From assembly GCA_902522955.1 (NCBI GenBank), contig CABYXR010000008.1, positions 1 to 35,490 on the forward strand: 35,490 nucleotides of DNA. The letters are read 5' to 3'. Origin of the DNA: an uncultured Pelagibacteraceae bacterium. Lineage in GTDB: Bacteria > Pseudomonadota > Alphaproteobacteria > Pelagibacterales > Pelagibacteraceae. Shown here one piece after another: positions 10,267 through 16,492 of the stretch (position 1 is its first letter; every line of letters starts with the position of its first letter). The notes below the pieces were generated by a model. The model worked only from the letters and a program-made list of their open reading frames with translations, searched no databases and had not been told where the DNA came from. The translations under genes were made by a program, and so were the position numbers.

Positions 10267-10294
10267 AATATATTAAAAGTTGTGATTTTGTAAA
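10267..10294 (-). promoter_or_regulatory. Candidate sigma70-type promoter for the DUF3576-leuS-lptE-holA run
   Basis: Read on the minus strand, TTTACA (10294-10289) and TATATT (10272-10267) each match the housekeeping -35/-10 consensus at 5 of 6 positions with a 16-base spacer. This would start a transcript near 10260, about 24 bases before the DUF3576 ATG. In such AT-rich DNA chance matches are common. Confidence 0.45.
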
Positions 10295-10447
10295 AAAACC
10301 ATGTTTTTAAGGCTTTTATTAAGTGTTGCATAAATATCACCATAGCCGCAAAAAATACTAGTAAATGTAATAAAAACAGCTTTTTTGCTTAAATTCCATT
10401 ATTTATTCTTCATAAATATAGAAAATATATTTTATTAATAAAATAAT

Positions 10448-10452
10448 AGGAG
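10448..10452 (+). promoter_or_regulatory. Strong Shine-Dalgarno site of the porin gene
   Basis: AGGAG lies 5 bases before the ATG at 10458, within ATAGGAGAACAAATG. It is among the clearest ribosome-binding sites in this window; many neighbouring genes have none. This fits very high expression of the porin. Confidence 0.85.
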
Positions 10453-10457
10453 AACAA

Positions 10458-11498
10458 ATGAACAAACTAAAACTAATCGTAGCTCTTACAGCTGGATTAT
10501 TTGCATTTACATCTGTTAACGCAGGTGAGATGTCAGTAACTGGTAGTATGCACGTTTCGTATCAGTCTGAACAAAATAATGTTACTGGTAACCCGTTAGG
10601 TATGAATACAGACTTAACGTTTAGCGGATCAACAGACACAGACTTCGGAACTGTATCAATGTCATTAGCTACAGATGGAACGTTCGTAGGTGATTCTGGC
10701 GCTGACCACACATACAGTTTAGCGACTGGCCTAGGAACATTCAGTGTTGCTAACAATGGTGACGCTGCAAACGCAGTTGACGATATAACTCCATCAGCAT
10801 TTGAAGAAGCTAACGGTTCAGGTTCTGGATCATACACTACGGACTTCGGTTCAGGTATGGACGGATCAATGAGTCTTGCGTATTCAAATGGAGACATTTT
10901 AGGTACAGGAATATCAGTTAAATATTCTTACTACCCACGTCTTGATGGAACAACTAATAACGAAAAAGGCGCTTCTGGTGGAGCTTTACCTTCAGCAGAC
11001 TCAGCTGAGTCAATCAACGTAGGAATTCCTTTAGCAGGAGTACCAGTACTTGGTGACTCACCACTAGGTGGAGCAAAAATTACTCTAGGTTATGAAAATT
11101 CAGACTCAAGAGTAACAAATGCACAACCAAAAGAAGGTGGTACAATTGCAGTAGTAATGCCTTTAGGTGCGTTAAAAGTAGGTTACCAGAAAAAAGCTTA
11201 CCAAGCTAAAGGTACATCAGTTGCAGAAGCTCAAGATGGATTCTTTAAAGATGACATCATAGGTATCGCTTATGCAGTAAACGATGAGCTTGCTGTTTCT
11301 TACAACGTAATTCAATCTGACAAACATTTACACACAAGTTCAAATGGTGAGATTGAGCAAGAAACTAAAGCTATCAACTTAGCTTACACTGTAGGTGGTT
11401 TAACTCTTGGTTTCCAAGATGCTAAAACTTCAAATAGTGGTTACGTTAAGTCTACTGATAACGACACAAGAACAATTAGTATTAAAACAGCGTTTTAA
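10458..11498 (+). CDS. Outer-membrane porin (gram-negative porin family)
   Basis: Beta-barrel diffusion channel of the outer membrane, probably trimeric. A clear Sec signal peptide (KLKLIVALTAGLFAFTSVNA) should be cut after residue 22. The mature protein begins GEMSVTGSMHVSY, a typical first strand, and proceeds as alternating hydrophobic/polar strands rich in Gly, Ser, Thr and Asp. It ends ISIKTAF; the terminal Phe is the barrel-assembly signal. 346 aa. Composition is strikingly less Lys/Asn/Ile-rich than its neighbours, as expected for an abundant surface protein. It stands alone with its own ribosome-binding site and a strong terminator 18 bases after the stop. The transported substrate cannot be told. 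Confidence 0.9.
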   Translation: MNKLKLIVALTAGLFAFTSVNAGEMSVTGSMHVSYQSEQNNVTGNPLGMNTDLTFSGSTDTDFGTVSMSLATDGTFVGDSGADHTYSLATGLGTFSVANNGDAANAVDDITPSAFEEANGSGSGSYTTDFGSGMDGSMSLAYSNGDILGTGISVKYSYYPRLDGTTNNEKGASGGALPSADSAESINVGIPLAGVPVLGDSPLGGAKITLGYENSDSRVTNAQPKEGGTIAVVMPLGALKVGYQKKAYQAKGTSVAEAQDGFFKDDIIGIAYAVNDELAVSYNVIQSDKHLHTSSNGEIEQETKAINLAYTVGGLTLGFQDAKTSNSGYVKSTDNDTRTISIKTAF

Positions 11499-11514
11499 TA
11501 GTTAATTTACTTAT

Positions 11515-12087
11515 TTAAAAAAGCCGGCTGATTATAGCCGGCTTTTTTTTTAGTTCAGATAAAATAGCGAAGGAATCACAATTAATAATTTTCAACTTAT
11601 TTAAATTTGCTAATCTAATACCACCCAAAGGAACAAGATTGCATTTAAATTTGAGCTTTAAAAGATTGTATCTTACTGTTCCAAAAAATTCAGGTTTACT
11701 TACATATGACGTTTTAAAAAGTCTTGAAAATAAAATCTTTTCACAACCTTGTAAAATTTTTGTGTGTAGTTCCTTAAAGTTGTGAGCAGATCCAATAATC
11801 TTAAACTTTGAATTTTTTAGTTTTTTTATACTTAGATCTTTATTAAATGCTGAAATATAGATGCCATCCGCTTTTAACACAGATGCTAGTGTAAGGTTAT
11901 TTGCAGTAAAAAAATTTACCCTTTTTTCCTTACAAATTCTTCTAAATTGATTGAGTTCTCCTATATTTTCATTTTCTTTTTTACTTCTATAAACAATATT
12001 GATTTTGTTTGTTTTTTTTATATTACTTAAATTGATATCTCTGATATTTTCTATTATAAAAAAATATTCTTTTTTTAGGGCAAACAT
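11515..12087 (-). CDS. Divergent thiamine-phosphate synthase / TenI-like barrel protein
   Basis: 190 aa resembling the ThiE/TenI TIM-barrel family. Visible family-like elements are FFTANNLTLASVLKADGIYIS (strand carrying the LGQ/DG region), IIGSAHNFKEL (corresponding to GxSxHs), KILFSRLFKT, and VPLGGIRLANLNKL near the C-terminal phosphate-binding GGI. Several thiamine-synthase residues are not recognisable, so activity is doubtful; a TenI-like or orphan role is possible. Its ATG (12087-12085) directly abuts the yggS ATG, forming CATATG, so each promoter lies inside the other gene. Its final ten or so codons coincide with the porin terminator hairpin. No ribosome-binding site is visible. Confidence 0.7.
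   Translation of the reverse strand: MFALKKEYFFIIENIRDINLSNIKKTNKINIVYRSKKENENIGELNQFRRICKEKRVNFFTANNLTLASVLKADGIYISAFNKDLSIKKLKNSKFKIIGSAHNFKELHTKILQGCEKILFSRLFKTSYVSKPEFFGTVRYNLLKLKFKCNLVPLGGIRLANLNKLKIINCDSFAILSELKKKPAIISRLF
11517..11548. terminator. Intrinsic terminator after the porin, effectively bidirectional
   Basis: A perfect 13-base-pair inverted repeat (arms 11517-11529 and 11536-11548, GC-rich core AGCCGGCT, loop GATTAT) is flanked by A-runs on the left and T-runs on the right. It is by far the strongest hairpin seen in the window and would stop porin transcription. On the minus strand it would also act as a terminator, but there it lies inside the last codons of the opposing gene (11515-12087). 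Confidence 0.93.
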
Positions 12088-12738
12088 ATGAGCATCATAG
12101 TTGAAAGATTTAATAAAATAAAATCTAATATTAAAAAAGTAGACAAAAACGGTTTTACAAAAATAGTGGCGGTAAGTAAGACCTTTCCTTTAGAGCATAT
12201 TATGCCCCTAATTAATTTTGGACATCACCACTATGGGGAAAACAAAGTACAAGAAGCTGATGCTAAATGGTCTCAAATTAAAATGAGTAATAAGGACCTC
12301 AAATTACACATGATAGGAAAGCTTCAGAGCAACAAGGCCAAAAAAGCTGTTGAGATATTTGATTATATTCATTCTTTAGATAGTCAGAAATTAGCTGATG
12401 CTCTATCAAAATTTCAAAATGCAGCTAATAAATCAATTAATTATTTCATTCAGGTAAATATTGGTAATGAATCACAAAAATCAGGAATTCCTTACAACGA
12501 AGTAGATAGTTTTTATAATTATTGTGTGAAAGAAAAAAAAATGAATGTATTAGGTTTAATGATAATACCTCCTAACGATAATAAAACAAAAGAATATTTT
12601 CAAAGCATAGCTGAATTGAATTCATCTTTAGGTTTAAAAGAATTAAGCATGGGAATGTCTTCTGATTACGAGGTTGCAATAAACTTTAAAGCAACTTATC
12701 TTAGAATAGGTAGCTCTATATTTGGAGATAGAAATTAA
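12088..12738 (+). CDS. yggS: Pyridoxal phosphate homeostasis protein (YggS/PROSC family)
   Basis: PLP-binding protein that buffers free pyridoxal phosphate and affects amino-acid pools. 216 aa. The PLP-binding Lys is Lys31 in VAVSKTFP. Other family blocks are HHYGENKVQEADAKW, LHMIGKLQSNKAKKAVE, IQVNIGNESQKSGI and LSMGMSSDYEVAI, with the C-terminal phosphate-binding LRIGSSIFG. The order of blocks is complete. AGGG at 12077-12080 is a plausible ribosome-binding site lying inside the opposing gene. Its stop overlaps the next convergent gene by 4 bases. Confidence 0.95.
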   Translation: MSIIVERFNKIKSNIKKVDKNGFTKIVAVSKTFPLEHIMPLINFGHHHYGENKVQEADAKWSQIKMSNKDLKLHMIGKLQSNKAKKAVEIFDYIHSLDSQKLADALSKFQNAANKSINYFIQVNIGNESQKSGIPYNEVDSFYNYCVKEKKMNVLGLMIIPPNDNKTKEYFQSIAELNSSLGLKELSMGMSSDYEVAINFKATYLRIGSSIFGDRN

Positions 12739-13226
12739 TATATCTTTATTATAGTTTTCTTGCTGATTTGTTTAACGATTCTTTTTAAATCTTTTTTCTT
12801 TACAGCGACACATCCTTCAGTAAGTTTATAGTTTCTTTTAGCTACGTGTATGAAAACGGCACTTCCTTTATTCTTAATAATAGGATTAAAATTATAATTT
12901 AATACCAAGATAATGTCGTAAATATTATCTCTTCTGTAAAGTTTTTCTGCATTATATTTAAAAGGAAATCTAATTAATTTATTATAATCTTTTGAAATTG
13001 GATCATCACACCAACCCATATTATTTTTAATAGCATATTTTGGAATTTTACAAATTAAAGAAGGAACACGATCTTTTCTATAAAGAATAAATTTGACCTT
13101 ATATTTCCCTTTTGGTGTTATTTTATCACCCTCTTTTAGTTTTTTTCCAATTCCTCTTTTACCAACAACACATTTTACTTTATAATAATCGTTAAAGAGA
13201 TATTTATTATTTATATTTATATGCAT
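12735..13226 (-). CDS. L,D-transpeptidase (YkuD) fold protein without signal peptide
   Basis: The YkuD domain normally makes 3-3 peptidoglycan cross-links or attaches lipoproteins through a catalytic Cys. Here the conserved parts are GKRGIGKKLKEGDKITPKGKY near the N-terminus, and the catalytic pair His127 (VFIHVAK) and Cys139 (TEGCVAV). 163 aa, essentially only the catalytic domain. There is no visible signal peptide or membrane anchor, which is odd for a periplasmic enzyme but occurs in short proteins of this subfamily. The ATG (13226-13224) overlaps the start of the divergent regulator in the six-base palindrome ATGCAT. Confidence 0.88.
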   Translation of the reverse strand: MHININNKYLFNDYYKVKCVVGKRGIGKKLKEGDKITPKGKYKVKFILYRKDRVPSLICKIPKYAIKNNMGWCDDPISKDYNKLIRFPFKYNAEKLYRRDNIYDIILVLNYNFNPIIKNKGSAVFIHVAKRNYKLTEGCVAVKKKDLKRIVKQISKKTIIKIY

Positions 13227-13853
13227 ACAATTAAAGTTTTAGCTTTTGGTTCAGAAAACTTTAACACTTCACTAGAGGAACTTAAAGATTATTTAAATTT
13301 TGAATTAACAATAACTAATGATAATTTAGAAAATATTTTAATTGAAAAATATGATATACTTTTAGTACATGAGAATTATTTAAGTAATTTAACACAATTT
13401 AAAAAAGATTTTTTAAAAAAAGCTAATAAATTAAAAATTTTAGCTACACATTCTTCATCTTATTCCAACGATATTTTCTCTGATAAAATTTTTCTTCCAA
13501 TTTATATAAAAGATTTAAAACAAATAATTGAAAATTTAATTGCTAAAAATAATTATAATAAAAACTCCTCAATAAAAATTAAAAACTATATTTTAGATAA
13601 AAATGAAAAAAGATTAATAAAAAATAAAAATTTTATTTCCTTAACAGAAAAAGAAATTCAACTTTTAGAATTATTTTTAAGCAATCAAAACCCTCTAAGT
13701 AAGAATCAAATTTTAGAAGACGTTTGGAAGTATTCTTCTGATGCAGACACACATACAGTTGAAACTCATATTTATAGATTAAGAAAAAAAGTAAAGTCAA
13801 ATTTTTCTGATGAAAAATTTATTCTAAATGACAAAAAAGGTTATGGATTATGA
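13221..13853 (+). CDS. OmpR/PhoB-type winged-helix regulator with degenerate receiver
   Basis: The C-terminal half (about 120-210) is a winged-helix DNA-binding domain: ISLTEKEIQLLELFLSN, then the recognition region THTVETHIYRLRKKV and the wing FILNDKKGYGL. The N-terminal half resembles a response-regulator receiver in size, but the phosphoacceptor position (DILLVHENY) has His50 instead of Asp. The acidic pair and the conserved Lys of receivers are also missing, so phosphorylation control is unlikely. No sensor kinase is adjacent. The start overlaps that of the divergent L,D-transpeptidase gene. Its stop overlaps the ArfA-like gene (ATGA). Targets are unknown. Confidence 0.85.
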   Translation: MHTIKVLAFGSENFNTSLEELKDYLNFELTITNDNLENILIEKYDILLVHENYLSNLTQFKKDFLKKANKLKILATHSSSYSNDIFSDKIFLPIYIKDLKQIIENLIAKNNYNKNSSIKIKNYILDKNEKRLIKNKNFISLTEKEIQLLELFLSNQNPLSKNQILEDVWKYSSDADTHTVETHIYRLRKKVKSNFSDEKFILNDKKGYGL

Positions 13854-13963
13854 AAAAAAGGAATAAATTTGCCATTGATCTTTTTACAAAAAAGTATCGA
13901 AAAAGAGTTATTAAACCTAAAAAAGGAAAAGGCAGCTTTAAAAGAATAAAAAAAAAGTTTTAA
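13850..13963 (+). CDS. arfA: ArfA-like alternative ribosome-rescue factor (37 aa)
   Basis: A 37-codon gene starting ATG at 13850, overlapping the regulator stop by ATGA, ending TAA at 13961-13963. The product reads KFAIDLFTKKYRKRV then IKPKKGKGSFKRIKKKF. This aligns with the core of E. coli ArfA (NAIEALLHDPLFRQRV, EKNKKGKGSYMRKGK), including the KKGKGS motif and a basic tail that enters the empty mRNA channel. ArfA recruits release factor 2 to ribosomes stalled on mRNAs without a stop codon, as backup to tmRNA. It is shorter at both ends than E. coli ArfA. AAGG 9 bases before the ATG may serve as ribosome-binding site. The 3' end overlaps the convergent kinase gene by 4 bases. Confidence 0.75.
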   Translation: MKKRNKFAIDLFTKKYRKRVIKPKKGKGSFKRIKKKF

Positions 13964-13965
13964 AG
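13936..13965. repeat. Inverted repeat across the ArfA-like stop codon
   Basis: CTTTAAAA (13936-13943) and TTTTAAAG (13958-13965) are exact inverted copies separated by 14 A-rich bases, and the second arm contains the TAA stop. The stem is nearly all A-T and so weak. In E. coli a hairpin near the arfA end is cut by RNase III to give a nonstop mRNA controlled by tmRNA. Whether this repeat plays that part, marks the convergent gene ends, or is chance cannot be told from sequence. Confidence 0.4.
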
Positions 13966-14886
13966 TCTCGCTCCAATAATTTGAATTATTTTAGAAGACA
14001 TTTCGGTGCCGATTTCTAAGCTCTCTTTAATAGATTTTCCATTTATATATCCATGAAGAAAACCTCCAGCGAATAGATCCCCAGCACCAGTTAAGTCTTT
14101 TATTTTAAGATTCTTTTTAGCAGAACATTCAATTACATCTTGGCCTCTGACTGTTAAAGCTCCTTTTTCTCCTCGAGTAATTACAACCAATTTCTTAATC
14201 TCTTTCGCAAAATTAATCACATCATTAAAGTTATTTGCTTTGATTAACGACATAATTTCCTTTTCATTTGCAAACGTTATATCTAATTTATTTTTTACTA
14301 ATTCTAAAAAGTGAGTTTTATGTCTCTCTACACAAAATAGATCAGATAATGACATTGCCACCTTGTTTGAATTATTAATTGCTTTTTCAAATGCTTTCTT
14401 TGGTTCTCCCTCATCCCAAAGATAACCTTCGAGAAATAAAATTTCGCTTTTATTTATGGCATTAATATCTATGTCATGGTCATTAATTTTTCCAGCAGTC
14501 CCTAAAAAAGTAGCCATAGTTCTTTCTGAGTCAGGAGTAACTAAAATAAGACATGTTCCTGTAGGAATAGTCTCTTTTTTCTTTTTATAAAAAAATTTAA
14601 CATTCTCTTTTTTTAACCCCGATTCATATTTAGCACCAAGTTCATCATCGTTTACTTTACCTATAAAACCAACCTCAGTCCCTAACTGTGAAAGACCCAC
14701 TATAGAGTTTGCAACAGATCCGCCAGATACTGTATTTTCAATTTTTAGGCTTGACAATAAACTTTTGAATTCATTCTCATCTACAAGTTTCATAGTACTC
14801 TTAGTCAATTTATTATTTGTTAAAAAAGTATCGTCAACTTTACAAATAACATCTACTATAGCGTTCCCAATACCTATTATTTTCAT
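13960..14886 (-). CDS. PfkB-family kinase, probably adenosine kinase type
   Basis: Ribokinase-fold sugar/nucleoside kinase of 308 aa. The N-terminus is MKIIGIGNAIVDVICKVDD. The substrate-side motif SGGSVANSIVGLSQLG and GFIGKVNDDELG follow. Near the C-terminus, KDLTGAGDLFAGGFLHGY has the anion-hole GAGD with catalytic Asp270. The overall pattern (SGGSVANS, TGTCLILVTPDSERTM) is that of alphaproteobacterial proteins usually labelled adenosine kinase, but substrate cannot be fixed from sequence and another sugar is possible. It is last in the grpE-to-kinase run, 7 bases after nth. Confidence 0.85.
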   Translation of the reverse strand: MKIIGIGNAIVDVICKVDDTFLTNNKLTKSTMKLVDENEFKSLLSSLKIENTVSGGSVANSIVGLSQLGTEVGFIGKVNDDELGAKYESGLKKENVKFFYKKKKETIPTGTCLILVTPDSERTMATFLGTAGKINDHDIDINAINKSEILFLEGYLWDEGEPKKAFEKAINNSNKVAMSLSDLFCVERHKTHFLELVKNKLDITFANEKEIMSLIKANNFNDVINFAKEIKKLVVITRGEKGALTVRGQDVIECSAKKNLKIKDLTGAGDLFAGGFLHGYINGKSIKESLEIGTEMSSKIIQIIGARL

Positions 14887-14893
14887 TTTAAGA

Positions 14894-15547
14894 TTATGCT
14901 TTTTTAGTTTTAATTGGTTTTTTTCTATTTGGATAACAGCTTTTACAAATTTTACAAGTTATTCCATAACAATCTCTAGCTTTGCAATATTCTCTTCCGT
15001 ACCAAATTATTTGTAAATGAAGCCTATTCCAGTATTTTTTTGGAAAGATTTCTTTTAAATCTTTTTCCGTTTGAATTACATTTTTTCCATTTGTCAAACC
15101 CCATCTTTGGGCAAGCCTATGAATGTGAGTGTCTACCGGAAAAGCTGGAAATCCGAATCCTTGAGACATGACAACGCTAGCTGTTTTGTGACCCACCCCA
15201 GGCAATTGTTCTAATTCCTCATAAGTTTTGGGTACCTTACCTTTATATTTTTTAACCAAAGTTTTAGATAGATAAAATATGCTTTTTGCCTTGACTCTAA
15301 ATATTCCTATTTTTTTAATTAATTGTTCAATTTTTTTTCTGCCCAGTTTAACAAAATGTTTAGGTTTATAGTATTTTGGATAAATATTTTTTGTAACGTT
15401 ATTAACGTTTACGTCTGTACATTGAGCTGAAAGCAAAACAGATATAAGTAATGTAAATATATTTTTATATTTTAAAGGTATTGGTACTTTTGGATAAGTT
15501 TTATTTAAAATTTTTAAAATAATCTTAGATTTTTCTTGATTGTTCAC
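14894..15547 (-). CDS. nth: Endonuclease III, base-excision DNA glycosylase/AP lyase
   Basis: Removes oxidised pyrimidines and cuts abasic sites. 217 aa. LLSAQCTDVNVNNVTKNIY marks the N-terminal helical part. The helix-hairpin-helix LPGVGHKTASVV (near 117-128) holds the catalytic Lys, and FPVDTHIHRLAQRWGL (near 137) the catalytic Asp. The C-terminal Fe-S region has Cys188, 193, 198, 201 and 204, a spacing unlike the classical C-x6-C-x2-C-x5-C. The start is GTG (15547-15545), overlapping the dapB stop as GTGA; no better ATG lies nearby. Confidence 0.93.
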   Translation of the reverse strand: MNNQEKSKIILKILNKTYPKVPIPLKYKNIFTLLISVLLSAQCTDVNVNNVTKNIYPKYYKPKHFVKLGRKKIEQLIKKIGIFRVKAKSIFYLSKTLVKKYKGKVPKTYEELEQLPGVGHKTASVVMSQGFGFPAFPVDTHIHRLAQRWGLTNGKNVIQTEKDLKEIFPKKYWNRLHLQIIWYGREYCKARDCYGITCKICKSCYPNRKKPIKTKKA

Positions 15548-16320
15548 TTAAAATTCAAAAGATCCCTCATAGAGTAAAGCCCGGGCTTTTTTTTCTTTAA
15601 CCATTTTGCTGCAGCTAAAGCTCCTTCAGAATATAAAGCTCGGTCAAAAGACTCATGATTTAAAGTTACTATTTCTTTTCCACTTGAAAACTTAACCTCG
15701 TGTTCTCCAATTACGTTACCTTTTCTAATAGAGTTAAAATTTATTTTTTTACTATATGGAAATGATTTCTTGTTTAAATACTTTTTACCTATCATACTAT
15801 AGAAATTTTTATTTCTTCCAGTTGCAGCACCCTCTCCTAGCATTAAGGCAGTGCCAGAAGGATAATCTTTTTTTCCTTTATGGTGAACTTCATAAATTTT
15901 GCTTAAAAATTTTTTTCCTAATGATCTAGATGTGACTTCAGTTAGATACACTAAAAGATTTACACCTAAACTCATATTTCCAGCTTTTAAAATAGGAATT
16001 TTTTTTGAGTAATTTTTAATTATTTTTTCTTCTTTCTTCGTAAAACCAGTTGTTCCAATCACAATCCTTTTTTTCTGTTTAACAGCAATCTTTAAAACTT
16101 CTAAAGTACATTTAGGAATAGTAAAATCAATTATTACATCAGTATTTTTAAACGCATTTTCAGTATTTAGTTGTAATTTAATCCCACTTATTTTTTTGTT
16201 AATTTTTTTACTCTCTGTTAGAGACACTATTGTAAAATTTTTATCAAATCTTGAGGATTTTATGAGCTTTTGACCCATCCTTCCCATACATCCAGTAATA
16301 GACAATTTGATTTTTTTCAT
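15544..16320 (-). CDS. dapB: 4-hydroxy-tetrahydrodipicolinate reductase
   Basis: NAD(P)H-dependent step of the diaminopimelate/lysine pathway, supplying peptidoglycan precursor. 258 aa. The nucleotide-binding motif ITGCMGRMGQKLI is at about 8-20, followed by DVIIDFTIP and IGTTGFTKKE. The catalytic block EVHHKGKKDYPSGTALMLGE and the C-terminal NHESFDRALYSEGALAAAKWL are intact. The ATG shares one base with the stop of the 55-aa membrane protein (TAATG), and the stop overlaps nth. Confidence 0.96.
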   Translation of the reverse strand: MKKIKLSITGCMGRMGQKLIKSSRFDKNFTIVSLTESKKINKKISGIKLQLNTENAFKNTDVIIDFTIPKCTLEVLKIAVKQKKRIVIGTTGFTKKEEKIIKNYSKKIPILKAGNMSLGVNLLVYLTEVTSRSLGKKFLSKIYEVHHKGKKDYPSGTALMLGEGAATGRNKNFYSMIGKKYLNKKSFPYSKKINFNSIRKGNVIGEHEVKFSSGKEIVTLNHESFDRALYSEGALAAAKWLKKKKPGLYSMRDLLNFK

Positions 16321-16487
16321 TATTTAATTAAGTAAATAACTACAATAATAGCTAACACAATTATAGTCCAAATAGAAAGATTTTTCATAAATAGTTTAAC
16401 CTTACTATTTGTCAATAAAAACCCTGGAAGGACTAAAGCTAATACTGCAACTAAGAATATTGCAGACATTATTTGATCAGTTTCCAT
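16320..16487 (-). CDS. Small two-helix membrane protein between dnaJ and dapB (55 aa)
   Basis: A 55-codon frame starting ATG at 16487, 5 bases after the dnaJ stop, and ending TAA at 16322-16320, overlapping the dapB ATG by one base. Residues 7-25 (MSAIFLVAVLALVLPGFLL) and 39-54 (IWTIIVLAIIVVIYLI) are two strong hydrophobic helices joined by a short basic loop (NSKVKLFMKN). The tight spacing on both sides and the membrane pattern indicate a real gene too short for usual ORF cut-offs. I do not recognise the family and assign no function. Confidence 0.8.
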   Translation of the reverse strand: METDQIMSAIFLVAVLALVLPGFLLTNSKVKLFMKNLSIWTIIVLAIIVVIYLIK

Positions 16488-16492
16488 TTAAA

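Larger units (their letters stand above)
10237..10457. other. Largest intergenic region, divergent DUF3576/porin control region
   Basis: At 221 bases this is the longest gene-free stretch in the window. It separates the divergent DUF3576 and porin genes. It holds the minus-strand promoter candidate at 10267-10294, and on the plus strand a -10-like TATATT at 10426-10431 without a convincing -35. A block around 10320-10390 is slightly more GC-rich than its surroundings. I see no open frame, stable hairpin or operator palindrome, but a porin regulatory site or small RNA could be hidden here. Confidence 0.5.

Noticed and set aside
10562-10897. 111-aa open frame on the minus strand within the porin gene
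   Set aside because: It is a shadow of the less AT-rich porin codons, has no ribosome-binding site and a Pro/Ser-rich nonsense composition.
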